Source: Rhodocyclaceae bacterium
GTDB lineage: Bacteria; Pseudomonadota; Gammaproteobacteria; Burkholderiales; Rhodocyclaceae
Assembly (NCBI GenBank): GCA_020445745.1
Contig: JAGRGB010000210.1
Coordinates: 1 to 37,116 of the forward strand
DNA length: 37,116 nt
Reading direction: 5' to 3'
The position numbers and the translations under genes were made by a program. Positions 16,315-23,765 of this stretch are shown here, in pieces. A model generated the notes under the pieces. The model was given only the letters and a program-made list of their open reading frames with translations. It made no database searches and had not been told where the DNA came from. Position 1 is the stretch's first letter. Every line of letters begins with the position of its first letter.

Positions 16315-16760
16315 GGCCGCACCTCTGTCAGCTGCCAGCTCTGCAGCGATCCTTCGCCCTCCAGGCGCGTCGCGTAGTAGTTCGCGCCGGCCAGCGTCCG
16401 CTCGGCCAGGCCGTGCAGCGCTGCCAGCAACGAACTGGCGTAGCAATGGTCGCCCTCGTCCGCGGCCGCCTCCCAGAAGCCCTCCCATAGTCGGCTCACC
16501 ACCGCCACCAGCTCGCGGCGCTCCGGCTTCGCCGCCCACACCTTCCCCGAAGTCGGAATCGACCCCGGCACCAGCACGAACCCCGTTTCCGGATGAGGCG
16601 TCGCCAGGCTCAGGCCCGCCTGATAGCCATCCAGGCACGCCGCCGCATCCGCCATGCGCCGATCGCCGGTCAGATTCGCCACCGCGTGCAGGTAATCCAC
16701 CAGCTCGCGCGCCTCGTCGCGCACATCGTCCACCGCGCAGTCTCGTGTCATCGTCGCCAT
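16311..16760 (-). CDS. Hypothetical early phage protein (149 aa)
   Basis: An acidic, mostly helical protein beginning MATMTRDCAVDDVRDEARELVDYL. No signal peptide or membrane segment is visible. It has scattered aromatic residues (LWEGFWEAAADEGDHCYASSLL near residue 95). It starts two bases after the stop of the MuB-like gene. I recognise no family. Confidence 0.55.
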   Translation of the reverse strand: MATMTRDCAVDDVRDEARELVDYLHAVANLTGDRRMADAAACLDGYQAGLSLATPHPETGFVLVPGSIPTSGKVWAAKPERRELVAVVSRLWEGFWEAAADEGDHCYASSLLAALHGLAERTLAGANYYATRLEGEGSLQSWQLTEVRP

Positions 16761-16761
16761 C

Positions 16762-18015
16762 TCAGCACCCCCGCACGATGTCGGCCGTCACCTGCGGCGC
16801 ACCCAGGTACGCCGCCCGGTTCAAGGCCTTGGTCACCAGGTTGTTCACCACCAGCGGATACACCAGGCTCACCGTCTGGTTGCGGCTCGGCCCGCGCCCG
16901 GTGCGCAGCAAGGCCGGATGCGTGCGGATCGCATCCACCGCATCCGCCTCGAGCAGCGCCTCCAGTGCCGAACCGATGCGCCGCATCTTCAGCGCCAGGT
17001 AATCGCCGACGTTGCCGTCCAGCGGCATCAGCTCGACGATCTCGCAGCGCCGGATCACCTCCCGCGCCTCGAAGTACTGGCGCTCGTTCAGCTTCTCGCG
17101 CAACTCTGGCTGGCCAATCAGCACGATCGACAGCAGCTTCTTGAAGCCGTCCTCCATCTCCCAGAAGCGCTTCAGGTACTTCAGCGTCTGGATGTTCAGG
17201 TCGTGCGCCTCCTCGATCATCAGCACATGGCTCATTCCCGAACGGCTCGACTCGATCAGCGCCCGCTCCACCTGGCGCGCCAGCGCCTCCAGGCTGCGTT
17301 TCGGGCGCTCCGACGGGCGCACGTCGGCCAGGATCGCGTGGCAGATGTGCGACGCATTCAGAAGCCCCTTGTCGAACGCCTTGGGCTGGATCACATTCAC
17401 CTGCAGCCCCTCGCGCCCTACGCGGTCGATCGTCTCGCGGCGCAGCGTCGTCTTGCCGCTGCCCGATTCCCCCACCACCGCGATCAGCCAGCCCCCCTGG
17501 CGCGCCGCCTGATACATCGCCTCGCGCACATAGCGCTGATCCGCCGACAGGAACAGATCCTCCGGCCCCTGGACGTCATCCACGAACGGATCGCGAAACA
17601 GGTTGAAGTGCTTCTTTGCTTGGCTGCTGAGCATCTCGGCCTCGATCTCGACGGCATCGTCGTCGTTGTTGTTGTCGCCGCGCGGCTCCCCCATGCGGCG
17701 GTTCAAAGGTTTGGTGGAAAAGTGCGGCACCACGTCCTCGTCCCACACCTCGGCGATCGCCTCGTCCGGCACCCCCGCCTCCCGCAGGAACGCCTCCGTC
17801 GCCGCCTGGATCTCCGCCCATGGCGTCCTCGCCGGCCGCCAGCCCCCGTTCAGCATCTTCACCACCGACGTGCGCGAGAACGGCCGCCCGGAAAACGCCC
17901 GGTGCTTCTGCTTCAGGCTCTCGGCCAGCTCCGAATGGGAAATCCCGTGGCGCAGCATCACGCCCTTCAGCTTCAGCGGCATCGGCCGCCCTCCATCAGT
18001 CGAGGCCGCGTTCAT
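16762..18015 (-). CDS. AAA+ transposition ATPase (MuB/ExeA-like)
   Basis: A 417-residue protein with an N-terminal helix-turn-helix domain (LKLKGVMLRHGISHSELAES, residues 14-33) and a central AAA+ ATPase. Walker A is GESGSGKTT (182-190), Walker B is HVLMIEEAHD (263-272), and an arginine-rich sensor region follows (REVIRRCEIVELMPLDG). It is closest in plan to the ExeA/TniB-type ATPases that replace MuB in BcepMu-like phages. It should bind target DNA as an ATP-dependent filament, stimulate the transposase and provide target immunity. The ATG at 18015 has GGAGG five bases upstream; an in-frame ATG at 18030 lacks one. A hairpin-rich leader separates it from the transposase gene. Confidence 0.88.
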   Translation of the reverse strand: MNAASTDGGRPMPLKLKGVMLRHGISHSELAESLKQKHRAFSGRPFSRTSVVKMLNGGWRPARTPWAEIQAATEAFLREAGVPDEAIAEVWDEDVVPHFSTKPLNRRMGEPRGDNNNDDDAVEIEAEMLSSQAKKHFNLFRDPFVDDVQGPEDLFLSADQRYVREAMYQAARQGGWLIAVVGESGSGKTTLRRETIDRVGREGLQVNVIQPKAFDKGLLNASHICHAILADVRPSERPKRSLEALARQVERALIESSRSGMSHVLMIEEAHDLNIQTLKYLKRFWEMEDGFKKLLSIVLIGQPELREKLNERQYFEAREVIRRCEIVELMPLDGNVGDYLALKMRRIGSALEALLEADAVDAIRTHPALLRTGRGPSRNQTVSLVYPLVVNNLVTKALNRAAYLGAPQVTADIVRGC

Positions 18016-18040
18016 CGCCGCCTCCCGCATTCGTGCTCAT
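17996..18040 (-). CDS. Possible 14-codon leader peptide before the ATPase gene
   Basis: ATG at 18040, preceded by GGAG eight bases upstream, opens a frame reading MSTNAGGGDERGLD and stopping at 17996, 20 bases inside the ATPase gene in another frame. Its translation would carry ribosomes across the ATPase start. It could equally be chance; the spacing of the ribosome binding site is the main support. Confidence 0.3.
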   Translation of the reverse strand: MSTNAGGGDERGLD

Positions 18041-18068
18041 GTAGAATCTCCGTGCAGTTCGCAGTACC

Positions 18069-18123
18069 GGGCCGATTGCCGTCGGCCCACCCCGAGGCCC
18101 GCCGGGTGTCCCCCCGACGGGCC
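18069..18123 (-). promoter_or_regulatory. Two consecutive stable hairpins between transposase and ATPase genes
   Basis: In the leftward transcript, an 11-bp stem with one G-U pair (18113-18123 with 18096-18106, loop of six) is followed by a 7-bp stem (18082-18088 with 18069-18075, loop of six). Both fall in the 124-base gap after the transposase stop. No T run follows either stem, so they look more like RNA processing, stability or translational-control elements than a terminator. Confidence 0.5.
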
Positions 18124-18139
18124 GCGTTTCTTCCAGGGC

Positions 18140-19900
18140 TCATGCACCCACCACCCGCAGCCCCGCCCCGGCGCCGCGCGCATCCGCCGCACAACCGTCC
18201 AGCTCCGCCGGCAACACCCCGTTCGGGTAGCGCGCCGCCAGCCACGCGTAAAGATCCGGCCGCGCCACCCCCTGCGCCCGCAGCGCTTCGGCCGCCTCCG
18301 CGGTGGAGAGCGGCCGCTCCTCGAACTGGATCGCCTGCAGCGCAATGTCGGTACCGCGGCGCGGCAGCGCCGTCGGAATCTCGATCTCGGAGAGGTGCGA
18401 ATGGGCATTCACCGCACCGCCCATCGGCGCCGCGTTGCTGCGCTTCGCCCGCGCCATCGCCTCCGCATCCATGCCCGGGTACAGCAGCCCGTCGAGCCGC
18501 TTGCCGGCCCGGTCCGCGTCCGTCTCCGGCCGCGCCGCGTAACGCTCTCCGATCACCGGCGCCGTCAGCGGGAAGCCGAAATCGTCCCGATCGTCCGCCA
18601 CCGGCTCCAGCCGGTACTTCAGCGCCTCGCCGTCGGCGCGCGGCACCGTCAGCGTGATCGCGCAATCGCCGAACAACAGCGGCGATACCTCCAGCACATC
18701 GCCCGCGCACACCCCCGCCAGGCCGCCCACGTCATAGCAGCGCGAACCCTGCGCCCGCGGATGCGCATAGGCGATCGTCAGGTCACGCGCCACCTTGCGC
18801 GTCACCGTCCGCCCCTCCAGGAACGCCTGGCACACCGCCACCGGCGGCAGCAGCCGCAGCTCCTCCTCGCGAATGCGCTGCCACAAGTCGTAGCGCGCCA
18901 CCGGCGCCATCGCATCGCGCCGCAAGCGCGTGTCCTGGTCCGGGATCAGGTTCGCGTTCCACGCCTCCGCCCAGGTCGCCGCCGCCGCATTCAGCGCCGC
19001 CACCGAATCCACCGGCTCGAAGCGCAGCCGGCACTCGAACTGCGTCTCCACCAGGTTGTTGCCGCCCTCCACCCCACCCTTGGCGCGCGCGTTGCCGGGC
19101 GCATGGGTGATGCCTTCCACCTCCAGCGCCGTCAGCAGATTGCGAATCGAAACCGCCGTGTTCGCGCTGCCCGCATCCCAGCACAGGATCTTCGGCACGC
19201 CGTGAAAGCGCCGCCCCGCCTGACGGCCCCACGCAAACATCAGAAAATGGAACAGGTTCAGCGGGCTCTCGCCGGCCGCCTCCACGTACCACGGCAGCAC
19301 CAGGCCGCTCGCGTGGTCGTACAGCACGTAGCGCCAGCACTTGAACTGCACCTTCGCCAGCCGGTCCAGCTTGTTCTTGTAGAACTCGTCGTCGCGGATG
19401 ATCCGCTGCTCGCCGCGCAGGTAATAGACCAGGCACAGGCTCGGATCCACCTGATGCACATGGTTCGGATGCAGGCTGCGCAGCCGCACCGGCGCCCGCT
19501 CGCCCCGGCCCTGCGCCACCCCCAGGCGGCGGTCGCGGATCAGCCGGTTCAGCTGCCGCGTGCTCACCCCCACCGCATGGCCGTTGGCCGCCGCGATCGA
19601 CCCCGCCACCGGCGTGAACATCGTCTGCTTGCCGTTCGCCCGCAGGCTGCCGCGCGACAGCGCCGCCACGAACGCCACCGTCTCCTCCGGCACCCGGCTG
19701 CGACCCTTGTCGGCCCGCGCCTTGCGCCCAGACGTCCAGCCCGCCTGGCGCCGCAGCTCCGCATACAGCTTGTTCGTGCTCCAGCCGTACAGCTCGCGGG
19801 CCTCCGCCATCAGCCGGCCCTTCTCGCCATGGCCGGCCGCCTCCAGCCGGCCCGCCAGCTGGCGCAGGTAATCGCGTGTCGGATCGTGCTGGATCGCCAT
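18140..19900 (-). CDS. Mu-type DDE transposase (MuA-like)
   Basis: A 586-residue transposase. The N-terminal 140 residues contain two helix-turn-helix-like parts (RELYGWSTNKLYAELRRQAG and GVSTRQLNRLIRDRRLG). The rve/DDE core follows: HQVDPSLCLVYYL supplies D152, ILCWDAGSANTAV supplies D242, and ARAKGGVEGGNNLVE supplies E278, so the spacing is D-x89-D-x35-E as expected for this superfamily. A beta-barrel Mu-C-like region lies at about 390-460 and a helical C-terminus after 500 would contact the ATPase. It joins phage ends to target DNA, for integration and for replicative transposition. The start ATG 19900 has a GAGG-like site. It follows the DUF3102 gene by 10 bases. Confidence 0.92.
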   Translation of the reverse strand: MAIQHDPTRDYLRQLAGRLEAAGHGEKGRLMAEARELYGWSTNKLYAELRRQAGWTSGRKARADKGRSRVPEETVAFVAALSRGSLRANGKQTMFTPVAGSIAAANGHAVGVSTRQLNRLIRDRRLGVAQGRGERAPVRLRSLHPNHVHQVDPSLCLVYYLRGEQRIIRDDEFYKNKLDRLAKVQFKCWRYVLYDHASGLVLPWYVEAAGESPLNLFHFLMFAWGRQAGRRFHGVPKILCWDAGSANTAVSIRNLLTALEVEGITHAPGNARAKGGVEGGNNLVETQFECRLRFEPVDSVAALNAAAATWAEAWNANLIPDQDTRLRRDAMAPVARYDLWQRIREEELRLLPPVAVCQAFLEGRTVTRKVARDLTIAYAHPRAQGSRCYDVGGLAGVCAGDVLEVSPLLFGDCAITLTVPRADGEALKYRLEPVADDRDDFGFPLTAPVIGERYAARPETDADRAGKRLDGLLYPGMDAEAMARAKRSNAAPMGGAVNAHSHLSEIEIPTALPRRGTDIALQAIQFEERPLSTAEAAEALRAQGVARPDLYAWLAARYPNGVLPAELDGCAADARGAGAGLRVVGA

Positions 19901-19910
19901 CGCGCCGCCC

Positions 19911-20855
19911 TCAGTCCGCCGCCCCGGCCGGCGCAATCTCGCGGCCGTCCAGCTCCGACGCCCAGCCCGACAGCGCCACCTCGTAGTGATCCCGCAACTC
20001 CGCGAACTGCTGCAGCAAGCGGTTCAAGCGGTCCCCGTAGAGCACCGCGAACTGGCGCAGGATCACCCGCTCGGCCTCCTCGCTGCCGCCCCAGGTCACC
20101 TCCGAGTCGAGGATCACCCCGTGCACAAGCGAGAGCTTGCCCACCGCATCGTCGAGCACGTCGAAGCCCGCCGAGATCTCCGCCTTGAACGCCGCGACCT
20201 TTTCGTCCCATGGCTCAACAGCCCGCGTCACCAAGGCATCCAGCTTCGCGTTTTTGTCCGACAGCAGCTTGTCCTTGGCCTCGGCGTCAGCGCGCGCCTC
20301 GCGCAGCTTGCGACGCAATTCCGATGTGCCCATGCGGTCGATCTCGTCGAGTGCAAGCCCCAGGGTTTCGCCGGTCTCGCAAAGTTCGTCTATCTGGTCG
20401 TCGTCGAGGATCAGCAGCTCGAATAGCTTTTGCTGATTGCCGATGGCTTTCTTCAAATCGTGCGTCAACGCACGATTTGAGAACTTGTGCGCAGACTGCA
20501 TCAGGCGCCGCGCGACACTCTGTTCGATTCCCAGCGCCTCCAGCCGCGGAATGAACGTTCCGTACGGCGAGGCCTCCTTCAGCACAATCAACCCTCGCCC
20601 GACCTCGAGCACCGCCTCGACCGATCGCCGCATGTTCGCCGCGATGTCGCGCTGGATCAGGTCCGGGTCGGCGCAGTCCGCCGGCAACAGATAGCCGACC
20701 TGCAGCGCCACCGCGCGCACCCGCGTCGCCTGCGCGTCGTCCGCGACGATCTCCGCCACGGTCGCCGCGTCGAGCACTTCAATGTCTTGCCGCACCGCCT
20801 CCTGATCGACTTCCGGCGCGGCGGGCAGAACCGCCTCCCTTGCTTTGCGTGCCAT
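19911..20855 (-). CDS. DUF3102 family protein
   Basis: A 314-residue protein. Residues about 75-130 match DUF3102 (NMRRSVEAVLEVGRGLIVLKE, then YGTFIPRLEALGIEQSVARRLMQ), a domain with the look of a ParB/KorB-like DNA-binding helix bundle that occurs in phages and plasmids. A coiled coil follows (LRRKLREARADAEAKDKLLSDK, about 185-215), and the C-terminal third is helical. It probably binds DNA and may help transposition or partition, but this is inferred from position just before the transposase. The ATG at 20855 has GGGAG eight bases upstream; a TTG six bases earlier does not. Confidence 0.75.
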   Translation of the reverse strand: MARKAREAVLPAAPEVDQEAVRQDIEVLDAATVAEIVADDAQATRVRAVALQVGYLLPADCADPDLIQRDIAANMRRSVEAVLEVGRGLIVLKEASPYGTFIPRLEALGIEQSVARRLMQSAHKFSNRALTHDLKKAIGNQQKLFELLILDDDQIDELCETGETLGLALDEIDRMGTSELRRKLREARADAEAKDKLLSDKNAKLDALVTRAVEPWDEKVAAFKAEISAGFDVLDDAVGKLSLVHGVILDSEVTWGGSEEAERVILRQFAVLYGDRLNRLLQQFAELRDHYEVALSGWASELDGREIAPAGAAD

Positions 20856-20857
20856 GC

Positions 20858-21163
20858 TCAAGGCTCCCTGGTATATCGATTGTTGATTTCCGCCAGCCGG
20901 CTCTCAGCCCGGCTCACGCCGGCCGAAAACGCCACCGCGATCTGCACCAGCTTCGGTCCCAGCCGCCAGCGGCCGGTCTCCTGGATCGGCTCCGCAAAGC
21001 CCGCGCTGCGCAGGTTGTGCAGATCCCGCGTCACCGTGCCCGGCGTCACGTCCAGCGCCTTCGCCAGTTCGCCCGGCGCCACGCCGTGGAACTCCTGGCC
21101 GGCCAGCACCGTCAGCGCGCGCAGGATGCGCAACTGGCTGCCGTTGTCGTAGTCGCGCGCCAT
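20858..21163 (-). CDS. Winged-helix DNA-binding protein (IclR-N-like)
   Basis: A 101-residue protein made of a single IclR-type winged helix: SQLRILRALTVLAGQEFHGV, then GELAKALDVTPGTVTRDLHNLRSAG and a wing FAEPIQETGRWRLGPKLVQIA. The ligand-binding domain of true IclR regulators is missing. Mu-like phages of this type often carry such a protein before DUF3102. It ends four bases upstream of the DUF3102 ATG. The stop and the start lie within the same ten bases, which suggests coupling. Confidence 0.8.
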   Translation of the reverse strand: MARDYDNGSQLRILRALTVLAGQEFHGVAPGELAKALDVTPGTVTRDLHNLRSAGFAEPIQETGRWRLGPKLVQIAVAFSAGVSRAESRLAEINNRYTREP

Positions 21164-21164
21164 A

Positions 21165-21629
21165 TCAGTCGAACTCCAGCTCCGGCTGCGACGAGCGCGC
21201 CACGTTCTCGCGGTGCCAGGCCAGGCTTTCCAGCGCGTGGCCGAGCAGCCCCAGGCATTCGTCCCGGTTCGCCTCGCCCCGCATGAAGCCGATCAGCGCG
21301 CCCACCGCCCCGTTCAGGCCGGCCTGCAGCGCATGCACGTCGTGGGCATCGATGTCGCGCCCGCACGGGATCTCGATCACCACCCGGTGCGCCGAGGCCG
21401 CCAGGTAGCGCACCACCGCGTCCGAGCCGGTCAGGTGCTCCCAGGCCGGCAGCCGGTTGGCCGGCATCGCTTCGGTCTCCAGCCACTTGTAGAGCGTCGC
21501 CGGCGTCACCCCCATCAACTCGGCCAGGCGCTCGATGCCCAACCGGCGGCGCTGTATCGCGTGCTGCTTGTCCAGTTCGAACGCCGCCCGCAGGCTGCTC
21601 GGCACCGGTTTCGAAGATGCTCGGGTCAT
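21165..21629 (-). CDS. Phage regulator, CII/HTH-like
   Basis: A 154-residue protein, first gene of the long early unit. The N-terminal half has a helix-turn-helix (RRLGIERLAELMGVTPATLYKWLE, about residues 29-52) followed by LPAWEHLTGSDAVVRYLAASA. This order resembles the P2-type CII/CP76 regulators. The C-terminal half (ALQAGLNGAVGALIGFMRGE onward) is helical. The ATG at 21629 is chosen; a longer reading from a TTG at 21683 would start inside the palindrome region. The promoter region upstream contains a 17-bp palindrome at 21680. Confidence 0.72.
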   Translation of the reverse strand: MTRASSKPVPSSLRAAFELDKQHAIQRRRLGIERLAELMGVTPATLYKWLETEAMPANRLPAWEHLTGSDAVVRYLAASAHRVVIEIPCGRDIDAHDVHALQAGLNGAVGALIGFMRGEANRDECLGLLGHALESLAWHRENVARSSQPELEFD

Positions 21630-21679
21630 TGGAATGTGCTCAATGTCTCGCTGTTGAAACAAAAATCCGTTTGGAATGG

Positions 21680-21696
21680 GCAAAAACGCCTTTTGC
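21680..21696. promoter_or_regulatory. Early-operon palindrome (GCAAAA-N5-TTTTGC)
   Basis: Six-base arms GCAAAA and TTTTGC flank ACGCC, 51 bases upstream of the first early gene. Within it, the minus strand reads CAAAAGGCGTTTT, found again exactly at 10586-10598 near the proposed left end. It may be an operator for the early unit or an internal transposase-binding site like the Mu internal activation sequence. Confidence 0.5.
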
Positions 21697-21746
21697 GCCG
21701 CTAAACTTCGGGTCGTGTCAGCAAGTGTCGTCCGGAGGCGTGTTCA

Positions 21747-21971
21747 ATGGAGTTCGAGCCGGTCTTGCCGCAGGGATCCATACGGTCCGTTGAGCGAGCC
21801 GTATGGGATGCCCTGGGTGAATCAGTAGTGCTTGAGGGCATGGCGGAAACCCCGACCGGGATCGAGGGTCGCTTTTGCGTGACCCTTCCGGCGCCAGTGG
21901 CCAGACAATTGCACCGCGCGCTCGGGGCATGTTTCGAGGAAAGAGCAGACGCAGGAGGCACAGCGCAATGA
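21747..21971 (+). CDS. Small hypothetical protein (74 aa)
   Basis: A 74-residue frame beginning MEFEPVLPQGSIRSVERAVW, with GGAGG eight bases before the ATG. The composition is normal for this genome and the helical C-terminus (PAPVARQLHRALGACFEERA) looks protein-like. It reads against its neighbours on both sides, between the early unit and the CI-like gene. No family recognised. Confidence 0.5.
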   Translation: MEFEPVLPQGSIRSVERAVWDALGESVVLEGMAETPTGIEGRFCVTLPAPVARQLHRALGACFEERADAGGTAQ

Positions 21972-21997
21972 ACGGTCGCGGATCCATCGTCCTGGCC

Positions 21998-22396
21998 TCA
22001 GCGGAAATGCGCCATGCGATCGGCGAAGTCGGCCCGCAGGCCCAGGCCGGCCAACACGGACTCTGCAAACGTGCGCTCGTCGCTGAGGCCCATGGCATGC
22101 CGCAGCAGTGCCAGGGCCACCGGGGCGGGCAGAACGCGCAGCGCAGCCAGCAGGGCCTCCAGCGTGTTTTCCTCCTCGCTGGCAGAGGGCATTCCGGTGG
22201 CGGTCAGCTGCTCAACCGGAACGCCGGCCGCTTCGGCGAAGTCCATCAGGCGCGCCGCAGGAATCGCGCCCCGATGCTTCCAGGTCTTGATCGTGCCGGG
22301 TGGAATTCCCAGGGCATCCGCGACGCCGTCGGGCGCCACGCCCAGGGATTCCGCCAGGCGGTCGAGGGTTTCGGTGACGGGCATGTCCGGGCTCAT
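21998..22396 (-). CDS. CI-type HTH protein
   Basis: A 132-residue protein. Residues 7-65 fit the bacteriophage CI-repressor helix-turn-helix domain: LDRLAESLGVAPDGVADALGIPPGTIKTWKHRGAIPAARL in overlapping order, then MDFAEAAGVPVEQLTATG. The C-terminal half is a helical region without a LexA-like protease motif, so induction by self-cleavage is not expected. It starts on the ATGA that stops the gp16-type gene and so shares the leftward promoter at 22742-22714. It could be a second repressor or an antirepressor-type partner. Confidence 0.72.
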   Translation of the reverse strand: MSPDMPVTETLDRLAESLGVAPDGVADALGIPPGTIKTWKHRGAIPAARLMDFAEAAGVPVEQLTATGMPSASEEENTLEALLAALRVLPAPVALALLRHAMGLSDERTFAESVLAGLGLRADFADRMAHFR

Positions 22397-22635
22397 GCAG
22401 CCACCCGCTGCCGCGGCGTATCGAGCGCCTTCGCCGGATCGGTGCAGATCGTGCCCGCCTTCAGGCCCAGCCTGACGGCGATTTCGTGGGCCTGGCCGCG
22501 GACGCATTTCTTGCGCCCGCCCAGGACTTCGAAGACGAGGTTGGGCGAAAAGCGGTTGGCGATCGCCCACTGGGTAATGGAGACGCCCTTGGCCTGAAGT
22601 TCGGCCCGGGCTTCTTCCGCAGTACGCAGTTTCAT
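22393..22635 (-). CDS. Cro-like DNA-binding protein, BcepMu gp16 family
   Basis: An 80-residue protein with a single helix-turn-helix: AEEARAELQAKGVSITQWAI, then ANRFSPNLVFEVLGGRKKC and VRGQAHEIAVRLGLKAG. This matches the 'phage-associated protein, BcepMu gp16 family' and is the best single marker of the phage type. It is expected to act like Cro or Ner, opposing the XRE repressor that is divergently transcribed. AGGAG lies a normal distance before the ATG at 22635. Confidence 0.85.
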   Translation of the reverse strand: MKLRTAEEARAELQAKGVSITQWAIANRFSPNLVFEVLGGRKKCVRGQAHEIAVRLGLKAGTICTDPAKALDTPRQRVAA

Positions 22636-22713
22636 GGTGACGCTCCTGTGGGGCGTGCGGCGCGTCGGTTCGTGCCGCTTAAGTTGCCGTCCGGTGTCGG
22701 ATGGTGTGAACGA

Positions 22714-22742
22714 ATGATGGTACGCATATGCGTACCTGTCAA
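22714..22742 (-). promoter_or_regulatory. Leftward promoter with the operator in its spacer
   Basis: On the minus strand, a perfect TTGACA (22742-22737) is followed by exactly 17 bases and then CATCAT (22719-22714, four of six matches to TATAAT). The spacer is almost entirely the palindrome at 22719-22736. A protein bound there would block RNA polymerase directly. It would drive the gp16-type and CI-type genes. Confidence 0.7.
22719..22736. promoter_or_regulatory. Operator O1: 18-bp perfect palindrome
   Basis: GGTACGCATATGCGTACC is identical to its reverse complement. It lies between the divergent gp16-type and XRE genes, inside the leftward promoter. It is the best candidate for the immunity-repressor site. 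Confidence 0.8.
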
Positions 22743-22753
22743 CTGTCTTTGGT

Positions 22754-22767
22754 TACGCGAATGGGTA
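22754..22767. promoter_or_regulatory. Operator O2: imperfect second copy
   Basis: TACGCGAATGGGTA matches the O1 core TACGCATATGCGTA at 11 of 14 positions. Its centre is 33 bases from that of O1, about three helical turns, so two dimers would sit on the same face. It covers the start codon of the XRE gene at 22761, which would allow autoregulation. Confidence 0.55.
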
Positions 22768-23204
22768 TTTTTGGCGGCCGACTTCGTGAGGAGCGTGAGC
22801 GGCTCGGGATGAGCCAGTCCGCCTTTGGCGAAGCGGGCGGGGTGAGGAAGCAGGCCCAGCTCAAGTACGAGAAGGGCGAGCGCGCGCCGGACGCCTCCTA
22901 TCTGTCGGCCATTGCGAACACCGGCGCCGACGTCCAGTACATCGTCACCGGCGTGCGCGCCGGTCATGGCATCGGCGAATCCGCGGTGCACCAGGCCGTG
23001 CTCGATGCGGTCGATCTGCTCTCTCTGAACAAGGATGTGAATGCCGACCAGCTCGCCCGCGCCGTCGTCAAGCTCGTCGCCCGCAATATCGGCTCGCTCG
23101 CGGCGCCACCGCAGCAGGTTCAGCAGACCGTCACCGGCGACATCAACGGCATCATGGCGGGGCGCGACGCCAAGGCCAGCAGGATCAAGCGCAAAGATGG
23201 GTGA
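22761..23204 (+). CDS. XRE-family repressor
   Basis: A 147-residue protein. The N-terminal XRE helix-turn-helix (FGGRLREERERLGMSQSAFG, then RKQAQLKYEKGERAPDASYL and VQYIVTGVRAG) is typical of the CI/C repressors of BcepMu-type phages. The middle is helical; the tail ends with the short motif GDINGIMAGRD. There is no peptidase domain. It reads opposite to the gp16-type gene across O1 and O2, as expected of an immunity repressor. The start could instead be the ATG at 22728 inside O1; neither has a strong ribosome binding site, so a short or absent leader is possible. Confidence 0.82.
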   Translation: MGIFGGRLREERERLGMSQSAFGEAGGVRKQAQLKYEKGERAPDASYLSAIANTGADVQYIVTGVRAGHGIGESAVHQAVLDAVDLLSLNKDVNADQLARAVVKLVARNIGSLAAPPQQVQQTVTGDINGIMAGRDAKASRIKRKDG

Positions 23205-23733
23205 GACAAACCAGCGCGTGGGGGGGGGCGTCCATGGCGTACTCGCCGGGCGAGACGGCAGCCTGCACCATCACCACGGCCCGACCACGATTCATGCCCC
23301 GATCGTAGAGGTCGAATTTCACTGCGACGCCTGTTCCCGGCGACCGGAGGTGCTCCCGCTGCCAAGCTTGGAGGCGCGCCTCGCGGACCTGCGCGCCGAG
23401 CACAGGACACTGCGCGGGAGCCTCTACCGGCACTGGTCCGTGCTCACGACTGTCGCGGTCAGCTTTGCGATGGGCATCGTCATTGCCACCACGACGCCCG
23501 ACCGGGTGCGCGAGAACGCCGGTCTGATCGTGGCGCTGAGTCTATTGATGGCCGCCGCCACGCAAAACATGGTGAGCCGACAGCGCCCTCTGATGCGCAG
23601 CATTCAACAGGTCAAGCACGAAGCGTTCGAGGTGGAGGCGGCGTTGGCCCGGGCGCGCGTCCGCCTGCTGCGCCAAGCTGACAGGCAGAATCGCTTCGAG
23701 CGCTGGGATTCGAGCGATGGAGAAGACGATTAG
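23197..23733 (+). CDS. Membrane protein with two helices, in the lysogeny region
   Basis: A 178-residue protein overlapping the repressor gene by eight bases, so probably co-expressed in the lysogen. Near the N-terminus is VHGVLAGRDGSLHHHHG, whose GVLAGRD repeats the motif ending the repressor. A CDAC pair follows (about residue 47), then a charged helix, two hydrophobic segments (LTTVAVSFAMGIVIATT and LIVALSLLMAAATQNMV) and a basic coiled-coil tail. Expression with the repressor and membrane location suit a superinfection-exclusion role, but this is inference. No named family recognised. Confidence 0.65.
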   Translation: MGETNQRVGGGVHGVLAGRDGSLHHHHGPTTIHAPIVEVEFHCDACSRRPEVLPLPSLEARLADLRAEHRTLRGSLYRHWSVLTTVAVSFAMGIVIATTTPDRVRENAGLIVALSLLMAAATQNMVSRQRPLMRSIQQVKHEAFEVEAALARARVRLLRQADRQNRFERWDSSDGEDD

Positions 23734-23765
23734 CAGCTTCCGTTCGGAAGCGGGGAGGGCAGGCA

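Noticed and set aside
16900-20200. Large plus-strand frames opposite the transposase and ATPase genes
   Set aside because: They lack recognisable domains and are His/Arg/Pro-rich antisense shadows of the two transposition genes.
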